This document shows positions 56,852 through 64,000 of a stretch of DNA of 64,000 nucleotides, one piece after another (the first letter of the stretch is position 1; the number at the start of each line of letters is the position of its first letter). The position numbers and the translations under genes were made by a program. The notes under the pieces are model-generated. The model had not been told where the DNA came from. It worked only from the letters and a program-made list of their open reading frames with translations, and ran no database searches. Source of the stretch: Microbacterium terregens (lineage in GTDB: Bacteria; Actinomycetota; Actinomycetes; Actinomycetales; Microbacteriaceae); contig NZ_BAAAWH010000001.1 of the NCBI RefSeq assembly GCF_039534975.1, positions 1,302,001 through 1,366,000 on the forward strand, read 5' to 3'.

Positions 56852-57751
56852 TCACGGCGTGAAGACGAGCAGTGCGCCCGGGGCGACCTCGATCTGCAGC
56901 GGCAGCATCCCGATCGGATCGCCGTCCGCGTAGGCGGTCACTCCGGGGGCCGCGAGCCGCACCGACCGGACGCGGTATGTCTCGACCTCGGGAATCGTGG
57001 TGTGCGTCCCCCGGTACACCCTGGGCAGCAGCCGAAGCAGTCGCAGGCGCCCGGCGGGCCGCACGAGGACGACATCGAGCAGCCCGTCCGCCGGGTCGGC
57101 GTCGGGGCAGATCGGGATGCCGCCTCCATAGCTGCTGCCATTGCCGACGGTGCCCATCACCAGGTCGCCGTCGAACCGCTCCTGCGTCCCGTCCGCCATT
57201 TCCAGGTCGACCTGGTACGGGATGCCCTTCAGCGTGAAGAACTCCCGCAGAAGTGCGATGTTGTAGCGCGATCTGCCTCGGGGCCAGCGCATGGCGTTCG
57301 CGCGGTCGTTGACGCGCGAATCGAAGCCGCTGGCCAGCACGCTGCCGAAGTACGCCGTCGAGCCGTCGCTGCGCCTGACGCGGGCAAGGTCGATGCGCCG
57401 CGTTCTGCCCGCGGCGATGGCGTCGGCGGCGGAGTCGGGGTCGAGCTCCCGCAGACCCACTGCCGTCGCGGTGTCGTTGCCGGTGCCGGTGGGGATGATC
57501 CCGAGGGGTACCGAGCTGCCCGCGAGTTCCTGGATCGCGAGGCGGACGGTTCCGTCGCCGCCGGCGACGGCGACGGCGTCCGTGCCGAAGTCGATCGCCG
57601 CGCGCAGCAGGCGGCTGGACTCCGCTGCGCTGCCGCCGCTGATGATGGTCGTACGCACCCCGTGTGCGCGCAGACGCTCGGCGGCGCGGGTCGCCGGGCC
57701 GGTCTGCGCGCCACCGCGGGCGGCCGGGTTCACCAGCAGGGTGACATTCAT
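56852..57751 (-). CDS. Diacylglycerol/lipid kinase (DagK family)
   Basis: 299 residues from the ATG at 57751, overlapping the upstream stop (ATGA); the longer open frame runs antisense through that flavoprotein gene and is not coding. The catalytic fold shows LLVNPAARGG near 5-14, the nucleotide-binding AVAGGDGT near 61-68, IPTGTGNDTA near 88-97, and the C-terminal domain with GDLVMGTVGNGSSYGGG near 195-212. It phosphorylates diacylglycerol or a related lipid. The M. tuberculosis counterpart with the same neighbours (recalled as Rv2252) supplies phosphatidic acid for PIM synthesis. Confidence 0.88.
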   Translation of the reverse strand: MNVTLLVNPAARGGAQTGPATRAAERLRAHGVRTTIISGGSAAESSRLLRAAIDFGTDAVAVAGGDGTVRLAIQELAGSSVPLGIIPTGTGNDTATAVGLRELDPDSAADAIAAGRTRRIDLARVRRSDGSTAYFGSVLASGFDSRVNDRANAMRWPRGRSRYNIALLREFFTLKGIPYQVDLEMADGTQERFDGDLVMGTVGNGSSYGGGIPICPDADPADGLLDVVLVRPAGRLRLLRLLPRVYRGTHTTIPEVETYRVRSVRLAAPGVTAYADGDPIGMLPLQIEVAPGALLVFTP

Positions 57752-59418
57752 TCGGCGTTCTCGGAGGATGGCGCCGCTGCGGGCGTCCCCGTCGGCGGCG
57801 GCACGAGAACGCCCGGATTCATGATGCCCCGCGGATCGACGGTGTCCTTCACGGCGCGGAGGATGGCGATCCCGAGGCCGCCGATCTCTGCCTCCAGATA
57901 GGGCCGGTGGTCGCGGCCGACGGCGTGGTGGTGAGTGATCGTTCCCCCGGCGCCGACGATCGCGAGCGAAGCGGCATCCTTCGCCCTGCGCCACTGCCCG
58001 GCCGGGTCTGTGGTGAGCGCGGCGACCACCGTGAAGTAGGCGGAAGCGCCCGCGGGATACACGTGCGAGATGTGACACAGCACGAGCGGCTTGGTGCCTT
58101 CGCCGCCCAGGCTCGTCGTCAGCGCGTCGGTGACCGCGGTCTTGAGGGCGCCCAGATTCGCCCAGGTGGTCGCGGTCTCGAGGGTCTCGGCGAGAACGCC
58201 GATGTCCAGGAGCGTGTCGCGCAGTGCGGGGGAGGAGAACCGGCCCCGCTCCCACGACCGTGCCGGACCTTCGCCGCGGGGCGTCCCGCCGTGGCGACGG
58301 AAGAGGGCATCCGTCTTCTCCCGGACGCCCTCGGCCTCACCGGGGTCGGCTCCTTCGAAGGTCGCCACGGCGAGGCAGCCGCGGGCGCGGGTCAGGTGCC
58401 CGCCGAGAACGGCGTTCACGCGGGTCTCGGTTGCGTCGCTCAGGCGCAGAACGGTCGGGCGGATGCCGCGCTGCGTGAGCTCGCGCAGCGCCGCCGCCCC
58501 GGAGTCGAAGTCGGGGAACGTCCAGGCGCCGTAGGCGGTCGCCGCCGCGAGCGGGCGGATGCGGAGGGTGACGGCGGTGAGAACGCCGAACGCGCCCTCC
58601 GAGCCGAGGAACAGTTCGCGCAGGTCCGGCCCGGCCGCACTCGCCGGCGCCCTGCCCAGACGCAGTTCACCGACCGGGGTCGCGACCAGCAGGGCATGGA
58701 CGAGCTCATCGAAGCGCCCGTATCCCCGGGACGCCTGTCCACTCGAGCGCGTCGCCGCGTAGCCGCCGAGGGTGGCGTACTCGAAGCTCTGCGGAAAGTG
58801 GCCGATCGTGAAGCCGCGCGCATTCAGCATTTCTTCGGCCTGCGGCCCGGTGGTGCCTGCACCGAAGGTGGCCAGCAGCGAGGTCTCGTCGAGGTCGCTC
58901 AGACCGGCCGTGCGGGAGAGTTCGAGTGCGATCACCGGCCCGGCGCTCGCGGCGACGGGGGCAACGCCTCCGACCACGCTGGTTCCCCCGCCGAACGGCA
59001 CGACGGCGATGCCGGCCCGGTCGCAGAGAGCGAGGACAGCCAAGACCTCGGCGTGGGTTCCGGGTGAGACGACCGCGTCGGGCGCCAGCTGCAGGTCCTC
59101 GAGGCGCCGCGCGAGCAGGTCGGGCGTGCTCTTGCCGCCGAGGTGCAGCGCACGCACGGCGTCATCCGCGGTGGCGTGGGCATCGCCGACCACGGCGACA
59201 AATTGACTGAGATCGCCGTCGTCGAGTCGTGACCGCGTGAGCGTCGGGGCGCCGCGGCGGGGGACCGGATGCGCCTTGCCGGGCAGAAGTGTCGCGACCA
59301 GGGCCTTCGCGCCGGCGGGAAGCCGGGCGGGCTGCGTTCCCCAGGCGTCCCAGGCGGATCGAGGTCGCGCATCGGGCACCATCGACGCGTCCGGCTCCTG
59401 GGGCATCGACGCAACCAT
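57748..59418 (-). CDS. FAD-binding oxidase, alkyl-DHAP synthase-like
   Basis: 556 residues. FAD-binding type 4 domain: VVPFGGGTSVVGGVAP near 141-156, IGHFPQSFEYATLGGYAATRSSGQASRGYGR near 203-233, LGSEGAFGVLTAVTL. The C-terminal domain has the His cluster ITHHHAVGRDHRPYLEAEIGG near 493-513 typical of alkyldihydroxyacetonephosphate synthase. Actinobacterial members act in unknown lipid steps. Divergent from tetR and coupled to the lipid kinase. CATACT on the minus strand lies 6 nt before the ATG. Confidence 0.85.
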   Translation of the reverse strand: MVASMPQEPDASMVPDARPRSAWDAWGTQPARLPAGAKALVATLLPGKAHPVPRRGAPTLTRSRLDDGDLSQFVAVVGDAHATADDAVRALHLGGKSTPDLLARRLEDLQLAPDAVVSPGTHAEVLAVLALCDRAGIAVVPFGGGTSVVGGVAPVAASAGPVIALELSRTAGLSDLDETSLLATFGAGTTGPQAEEMLNARGFTIGHFPQSFEYATLGGYAATRSSGQASRGYGRFDELVHALLVATPVGELRLGRAPASAAGPDLRELFLGSEGAFGVLTAVTLRIRPLAAATAYGAWTFPDFDSGAAALRELTQRGIRPTVLRLSDATETRVNAVLGGHLTRARGCLAVATFEGADPGEAEGVREKTDALFRRHGGTPRGEGPARSWERGRFSSPALRDTLLDIGVLAETLETATTWANLGALKTAVTDALTTSLGGEGTKPLVLCHISHVYPAGASAYFTVVAALTTDPAGQWRRAKDAASLAIVGAGGTITHHHAVGRDHRPYLEAEIGGLGIAILRAVKDTVDPRGIMNPGVLVPPPTGTPAAAPSSENAE

Positions 59419-59452
59419 GGTGACAGTATGACATGCTCTGTATGGTTGTCAC
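59412..59452. promoter_or_regulatory. Divergent operator/promoter, FAD oxidase / tetR
   Basis: The 34-bp gap holds minus-strand CATACT (59430-59425) and plus-strand TATGGT (59441-59446), each 6 nt before its ATG. Inverted blocks CAACCAT (59412-59418) / ATGGTTG (59442-59448) and TGACA (59421-59425) / TGTCA (59447-59451) span it. A TetR dimer bound here would cover both promoters. Confidence 0.55.
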
Positions 59453-60031
59453 ATGGCGGGAACAAGCGGACAGACCGAGGCATCGGTGCTGGACGCTGCC
59501 CTGGACGAGGTGCTGGCGCACGGGATACGCCGAACCACCGCGTCCGACATCGCCCGCCGGGCGGGAGTCTCGCGCCAGACCCTGTACCGCTACTGGCCCG
59601 ACGTGCAGGCACTGCTGGCCGCCCTGGTCACGCGCGAGCTGTTCGCGGTCGTCCCGCGCGGCGGCTCCGCCGGCTCGCTCGACGAGTTCGCCGCCGGCAT
59701 GGTGGAGACGGCGGATCGGATCAGGGCACTGCCGCTGGTGGACCGCCTGCGCGAGACCGACCCCGAGCTCTTCTCGCGGTACATCCTCGAGCGCCTCGGC
59801 ACGAGCCAGCGCGGCATCCATCGCGAAATCGCGGCGCGCGTGGAGAAAGGACAGGATGCCGGGTTCATCCGGCCCGGTCACCCCGACCGACTCGCCGCCA
59901 TGCTGCTGCTGATCGCCCAATCCGCGATCCAGTCCGCGCCGCTGGTGGCGGAGTGGCTCGCGCCGGAGGACTGGCGGCGCGAACTGCGGTGCGCGGTGGC
60001 GGGGTACCTGGCCATCCGGGACGAGGGATGA
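59453..60031 (+). CDS. TetR-family transcriptional regulator
   Basis: 192 residues. The HTH is RTTASDIARRAGVSRQTLYRYWPDVQALLAALV near 24-56; the C-terminal ligand domain is helical with no recognised ligand signature. It overlaps the glpD-like start (TGATG) and is divergent from the FAD oxidase, so it probably represses both arms of the lipid cluster. From memory, M. tuberculosis has the same order: glpD1 (Rv2249c), TetR (Rv2250c), flavoprotein (Rv2251), lipid kinase (Rv2252). Confidence 0.9.
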   Translation: MAGTSGQTEASVLDAALDEVLAHGIRRTTASDIARRAGVSRQTLYRYWPDVQALLAALVTRELFAVVPRGGSAGSLDEFAAGMVETADRIRALPLVDRLRETDPELFSRYILERLGTSQRGIHREIAARVEKGQDAGFIRPGHPDRLAAMLLLIAQSAIQSAPLVAEWLAPEDWRRELRCAVAGYLAIRDEG

Positions 60032-61587
60032 TGGCTCAGGTCGTCGGCCGTCGACCGCACTCCACGGCGCTGAACGCCGCCCGGCGCCGGCGGGAGCTGG
60101 CCGCACTGGGCGATCACCCGGACGTCGACGTGCTCGTCATCGGCGGCGGCATCACCGGCGCGGGTCTGGCCCTGGATGCCGCCAGCAGGGGCCTGCGGAC
60201 GGTCCTCGTCGAGCGCGAGGACCTCGCCCACGGCACCAGTCGCTGGAGCTCGAAGCTCGTGCACGGCGGGCTGCGCTACCTCGCCTCGGGACAGTTCGCC
60301 ATCGCGCACGAGAGCGCGGCCGAGCGCCATCTGCTGATGACGCGGATCGCTCCACACCTCACCCGGCCGCTTGCTCAGGTGCTGCCGCTGTACGCCCCCG
60401 GACACATGGTCCGCGGAGCATACGTCGGTGTGGGCTTCGGGCTGGGTGACGGGCTGCGCCGTGTCGTGGGCACGCCGGGGGCGGTCCTGCGCGCGCCCGG
60501 GCCGATCGGGCGTGCCGAGACGCTCCGTCTGGCACCCGCGGTGCGCCGCGACGGGCTCCGCGGGGGCGTGCGGGGCTGGGACGGACAGCTCATCGACGAC
60601 GTGCGCCTCGTCGTGGGCATCGCCCGCACCGCCGCGGGCTACGGCGCGCGCATCCTCACCCGCGTCGAGGCGGTGCACGCCACCGGCGACGGCGCGCTGC
60701 TGCGGGACACGATCACCGGCGGCGAGCTCCACGTGCGGGCGCGCGCGGTGATCAGCGCGACGGGTGTGTGGGCGGGTGAGCTCGACCCCGCGGTGGCGCT
60801 GCGCCCGAGCCGCGGCACGCACCTGGTCCTGGAATCGGCCCGGCTGGGCGGCTCGGACGTCTCGCTGACGGTGCCGGTTCCCGGATCCAGCGGGCGTTTC
60901 GTCTTCAGCGTGCCCGCGCCGCACGGTCGCACCTATGTCGGGCTGACCGACGTGCCCACCGCCGGGCCGCCCCCGGCGGTCCCGCAGGCCAGCGATGCAG
61001 AGATCGACGAGCTTCTGGACACGATCAACCGGGTGCTGGCCCGCCCCCTCGTGCGCTCGGACGTCGTCGGGACCTTCGCCGGATTGCGTCCGCTGCTGCG
61101 CATGGGCGGACCGCCGCGAAAGGGCGCGGACGATGCGGACACCAGCGACCTGTCCCGCCGCCATGCGATCGTCGAGTCGGACTCCGGCGTGCTCAGCGTG
61201 CTCGGCGGCAAGCTCACGACATACCGGCGCATGGCGCAGGACGGGATGGATGCCGCGGTCGCCCGCCGCTTTGCGGCGGACCGGGTGGCGCCGTCGCGCA
61301 CGCGGTCCCTGCCGTTGGTGGGCGCATGGCCGCGCGAGCGGACCGGCGAGATCGCGGCGCCGCCGCGGCTGGTGCGCCGCTACGGGGCCGAGGCTCCGTT
61401 CGTGGCGCGACTGGCGGGCGGTCCGCCCGCCGCGCGCGGGGTGACCGCGCAGGAACTGCGGTGGGGTGTGCAGGCCGAGGGCGCGTTGACCGTGGACGAC
61501 CTGCTGGACCGGCGGACCCGACTCGGTCTCGTCGCTGCCGATCGCGTCGCCTCGGAGCGGGCCGCGGCTGCGGCACTCGGCCGGTGA
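60028..61587 (+). CDS. glpD: FAD-dependent glycerol-3-phosphate dehydrogenase
   Basis: 519 residues from the ATG at 60028 (a second ATG follows directly); the open frame upstream lies within tetR. The dinucleotide fold VLVIGGGITGAGLALDAASRG is near 36-56. The GlpD block GTSRWSSKLVHGGLRYL near 69-85 and FSVPAPHGRTYVGLTD near 292-307 are diagnostic, and GGKLTTYRRMA near 393-403 closes the FAD site. It oxidises sn-glycerol-3-phosphate to DHAP at the membrane and reduces quinone. DHAP is the backbone for ADAPS-type chemistry, which fits the adjacent flavoprotein. Confidence 0.93.
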   Translation: MMAQVVGRRPHSTALNAARRRRELAALGDHPDVDVLVIGGGITGAGLALDAASRGLRTVLVEREDLAHGTSRWSSKLVHGGLRYLASGQFAIAHESAAERHLLMTRIAPHLTRPLAQVLPLYAPGHMVRGAYVGVGFGLGDGLRRVVGTPGAVLRAPGPIGRAETLRLAPAVRRDGLRGGVRGWDGQLIDDVRLVVGIARTAAGYGARILTRVEAVHATGDGALLRDTITGGELHVRARAVISATGVWAGELDPAVALRPSRGTHLVLESARLGGSDVSLTVPVPGSSGRFVFSVPAPHGRTYVGLTDVPTAGPPPAVPQASDAEIDELLDTINRVLARPLVRSDVVGTFAGLRPLLRMGGPPRKGADDADTSDLSRRHAIVESDSGVLSVLGGKLTTYRRMAQDGMDAAVARRFAADRVAPSRTRSLPLVGAWPRERTGEIAAPPRLVRRYGAEAPFVARLAGGPPAARGVTAQELRWGVQAEGALTVDDLLDRRTRLGLVAADRVASERAAAAALGR

Positions 61588-61623
61588 ACGTCGCGTGTCC
61601 GGCGCGCTGAGTAGTGTGGGTGA

Positions 61624-62928
61624 ATGGTTGCCCGCGACTGGAAGAACGCCCCCACCGACCCCGCAGCGGCTGCCGCTGTCGCGGCGAACGGGCTCGAATA
61701 TCGCGTGATCGACACCGCCGACGCGGTGGTGTTCGATCCGTACCTGCAGGCCGAGACGCGCGGATTCCTCTCCGGCGAGCTGAGCGATGAGCAACTGGCC
61801 GGAGCGCGCGACGGTTTCGGGTTCCGTCGTTTCGTGGGCATCTACGATCCCGCTGCGCTCGACGCGTCCCAGCCGGTCGGCACCGTCAACTCGTGGGTCA
61901 CCGAGATGGGCCTGCCCGGCGGTCGCGGTGTCCCGATGTGGGCCATCAGCGGCGTCAGCGTCGCCCCGACGCACCGGCGCAAGGGGATCGCGCGCGCCAT
62001 GCTCGAGGGTGAGCTGCGCACCGCCTCCGAGCTCGGGCTGTCGCTGGCGGGGCTCACGGTGTCCGAGGCGACGATCTACGGACGCTTCGGCTTCTCGCCC
62101 GCGACCTTCGGCACGGACTGGTCGATCGAGACCAAGCGGGCGATCTGGACGGGTCCGCGGCCCGAAGGCCGCCTCGACTTCGTCGACCGGGAGGGGCTGC
62201 GCGATCTGCTCGCCGATGTGCACGGCCGGGTGCGCGCCACGCGTCCCGGCGAGATCGAGGCATGGCCGGGGCTGTGGCGTCGCATGTCCGGGACCGCTCC
62301 GGGGCAGGAGAACGCCCGCAAGGTGCGCGGCGTGCGCTACGCCGACGCCACGGGCGCCACGCGGGGCGTCGCGGTGTATGTCCTGTCGGACGAGGGGCGC
62401 GATTTCACCAAGCACGAGCTTGAGCTGCACTACCTGGTGAGCGAGACCCCGGACGCTTATGCCGCGCTGTGGCGGTTCATCCTGGAGCACGACCTCGTCT
62501 CGGTCGTGAAGGCCCCGCTGCGCTCGGCGGATGAACCGCTCAGGTGGATGATCGCGGACCAGCGCGGCGCGACCGTCGAAACGTCCGAGCACGGGTGGCT
62601 GCGCATCCTCGACGTGCCGGCCGTGCTGACCGCGCGGACATACGCGGCCGCCGGCGCCTTCGTGCTGCGGGTCACGGACCCGCTCGGCTTCGCGGACGGC
62701 AGCTGGCGGCTCGAGATCGACGACACCGGGAACGCGATCGCCACGCTGTCCGATGCCCCGCCGGACATCACGCTCTCGGTGAACGCGCTGTCGTCGGTCC
62801 TGCTCGGCGGGGTGCGAGCCTCGACACTCGCCGCGGCGGGACTGGTCCAGGCCCCGCCCGCGGGGCTCGCGTCATTCGACGCGTCGTTCGCCACGACCGA
62901 GACGCCCTACCTGAGCCTCTGGTACTGA
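61624..62928 (+). CDS. Eis-like GNAT acetyltransferase
   Basis: 434 residues. The N-terminal GNAT has the acetyl-CoA loop GVSVAPTHRRKGIARAML near 108-125 (V-x-x-x-x-R-x-x-G). A second GNAT-like half (residues about 150-300) and a C-terminal SCP2-like domain (LEIDDTGNAIATLSDAPPDITLSVNALSSVLLGG near 362-395) follow, ending in FATTETPYLSLWY, the Eis-family C-terminal carboxylate. Eis enzymes acetylate several amines of aminoglycosides in M. tuberculosis; the natural substrate here is unknown. TAGTGT (61612-61617) is 6 nt before the ATG. Confidence 0.85.
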   Translation: MVARDWKNAPTDPAAAAAVAANGLEYRVIDTADAVVFDPYLQAETRGFLSGELSDEQLAGARDGFGFRRFVGIYDPAALDASQPVGTVNSWVTEMGLPGGRGVPMWAISGVSVAPTHRRKGIARAMLEGELRTASELGLSLAGLTVSEATIYGRFGFSPATFGTDWSIETKRAIWTGPRPEGRLDFVDREGLRDLLADVHGRVRATRPGEIEAWPGLWRRMSGTAPGQENARKVRGVRYADATGATRGVAVYVLSDEGRDFTKHELELHYLVSETPDAYAALWRFILEHDLVSVVKAPLRSADEPLRWMIADQRGATVETSEHGWLRILDVPAVLTARTYAAAGAFVLRVTDPLGFADGSWRLEIDDTGNAIATLSDAPPDITLSVNALSSVLLGGVRASTLAAAGLVQAPPAGLASFDASFATTETPYLSLWY

Positions 62929-62958
62929 TTCCGGGCGCGGGCGCGCCGGCCGATACGA

Positions 62959-63006
62959 CGAAGAGCGGATGCCGCGGGAACGGGTCCCCGCGGCATCCGC
63001 TCTTCG
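62959..63006. terminator. Perfect 20-bp hairpin between convergent genes
   Basis: Arms 62959-62978 and 62987-63006 are exact inverted copies with an 8-nt loop. They contain GGATGCCGC and GCGGCATCC. The hairpin lies between the Eis-like gene and kgd and should terminate both. Confidence 0.9.
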
Positions 63007-63015
63007 AAACGTGAG

Positions 63016-64000
63016 TCAGAGCGTCAGTGCCTGCTTCAGGATCTCCGCCTGCTGGCGCGCGTGCACCTTGGGTGAACCGGTCGCCGTGGATGCCGCCGAT
63101 GCCCGTGAGATGCACGCGATCGTGCGCCCGTGCAGGTACTTGACCATCTCGAGGGCGATGAACGGCCACGCGCCCTGGTTCTCGGGCTCATCCTGCACCC
63201 AGACCAGCTCGGCGTCAGGGTAACTGTCCAGAACCGCATTGAGCTCATCGATGGGGGCCGGGTAGTACTGCTCCAGCCGTACCAGCGCGATCTCGGGGTT
63301 CGGGTTCTTGTCCAGCTCCGCCTTCAGATCCCAGTGGATCTTGCCGGCGTGCAGCAGCACCCGCTTGACGGCCGTGCGGTCAAGGCCCCGCGTGTCATCC
63401 AGCACGGGCTCGAACTTGCCCGTGAGGAAGTCCTCGACGGCGCTGGTCGCTCCGCGCAGGCGCAGCATCGCCTTTGGGGTGAACACGATCAGCGGACGCC
63501 GCGGACGGGCGTACGCCTGCCGACGCAGCAGGTGGAAGTACGATGCCGGCGTCGAGGGGCGGGCGACGATCATGTTGTCCTGCGCGCACATCTGCAGGTA
63601 GCGCTCGATGCGTGCCGAGGAGTGGTCCGGGCCCTGTCCTTCGTAGCCGTGGGGGAGCAGCAGCACCACACTCGACTGCTGGCCCCACTTCTGGTCGGCC
63701 GAGGAGATGAACTCGTCGATCACGGACTGGGCGCCGTTGGCGAAGTCGCCGAACTGCGCCTCCCACAGCACCAGTGCGTCCGCCCGCTCGACCGAGTACC
63801 CGTATTCGAAGGCCAGCGCGGCGTACTCGCTGAGCAGCGAGTCGTAGACCCAGAAGCGACCCTGGTTGTCGCCCAGATTGGCGAGCGGGATCCACTCCTG
63901 CCCGTTGGCGCGATCGTGGAGCACCGAGTGGCGCTGCACGAACGTGCCGCGGCGCGAGTCCTGACCGGCCAGGCGCACCGAGGTGCCCTCGACCAGCAGC
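63016..64000 (-). CDS. kgd: Multifunctional 2-oxoglutarate decarboxylase/dehydrogenase E1, C-terminal part
   Basis: About 327 C-terminal residues; the gene continues past base 64000. Visible blocks of the transketolase-like pyrimidine domain are GTFVQRHSVLHDR, EYAALAFEYGYSVERADALVLWEAQFGDFANGAQ and LLLPHGYEGQGPDHSSARIERYLQMCAQDN, then the C-terminal domain VRLEQYYPAPIDEL and WVQDEPENQGAW. These match SucA/Kgd E1 proteins of the TCA cycle; in actinobacteria the protein is usually fused to an N-terminal acyltransferase domain that would be off-window. Confidence 0.93.
   Translation of the reverse strand, partial: LLVEGTSVRLAGQDSRRGTFVQRHSVLHDRANGQEWIPLANLGDNQGRFWVYDSLLSEYAALAFEYGYSVERADALVLWEAQFGDFANGAQSVIDEFISSADQKWGQQSSVVLLLPHGYEGQGPDHSSARIERYLQMCAQDNMIVARPSTPASYFHLLRRQAYARPRRPLIVFTPKAMLRLRGATSAVEDFLTGKFEPVLDDTRGLDRTAVKRVLLHAGKIHWDLKAELDKNPNPEIALVRLEQYYPAPIDELNAVLDSYPDAELVWVQDEPENQGAWPFIALEMVKYLHGRTIACISRASAASTATGSPKVHARQQAEILKQALTL

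Noticed and set aside
57752..58255. N-terminal extension of the lipid kinase
   Set aside because: It is antisense to none but overlaps the flavoprotein gene in another frame; the ATG at 57751 overlaps its stop and begins the conserved LLVNP fold.

Overview
The window is high-GC actinobacterial chromosome with dense coding, many GTG starts and 1-4 base gene overlaps. The gene set (WhiB1 and WhiB2 types, MtrAB-LpqB, a MoxR module, SigR/RsrA, actinobacterial SecA, PdtaS, Kgd) and the gene order point to Micrococcales, most likely Microbacteriaceae close to Microbacterium. That placement is inference. No rRNA, tRNA, CRISPR, prophage or insertion sequence was found. From memory, the order from whiB2 and manA through ahcY, mtrAB-lpqB, comF, hpf and secA to whiB1, pdtaS, rsgA, aroA and sigR resembles the Rv3218-Rv3260 region of Mycobacterium tuberculosis, with local insertions.

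Layout. 0-7.7 kb is a cell-envelope glycan block: the end of UDP-galactopyranose mutase, a Wzm/Wzt-type exporter, two galactofuranosyltransferase-like enzymes (GlfT1 and GlfT2 types) and two O-antigen-ligase-like membrane proteins. 7.8-16.2 kb holds manA, whiB2, a large GT2 membrane protein with a DUF5719 partner, a metallopeptidase-family protein, DUF3499 and ahcY. 16.2-16.75 kb is an unusual repeat island. 16.7-28.2 kb is a MoxR-associated envelope module (RDD, SpoIIM-like, DUF58, MoxR, DUF4350, DUF4129 and a large membrane protein) that is interrupted by furA-katG-aqpZ. 28.4-34 kb is mtrA-mtrB-lpqB-comF-hpf. 34-41.7 kb has a helical protein of unknown role, a DEAD-box helicase and a PadR-controlled ABC/FtsX exporter. 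41.9-44.7 kb is secA. 44.8-50.1 kb has an aminotransferase, several small conserved proteins and an orphan CpaB/CpaE-like pair. 50.2-56.8 kb has pdtaS, whiB1, bcp, rsgA, aroA and sigR-rsrA. 56.9-61.6 kb is a glycerolipid cluster (diacylglycerol kinase, ADAPS-like flavoprotein, TetR, GlpD). The window closes with an Eis-like acetyltransferase and the 3' end of kgd.

Three themes cut across the genes. First, many genes have a TANNNT hexamer 5-9 nt before the start codon, so much of the region is probably transcribed as leaderless mRNA. Second, the 7-mer GGATGCC/GGCATCC is strongly over-represented on both strands and several times forms palindromes or terminator stems, which resembles the way DNA-uptake signal sequences are distributed. 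Third, several intergenic repeat families occur: a five-unit 86-bp array, a 3 x 35-bp array that duplicates a gene's 3' end, 90-bp elements abutting stop codons, and a 20-bp-stem inverted repeat. These are better candidates for undescribed biology than any single gene here.
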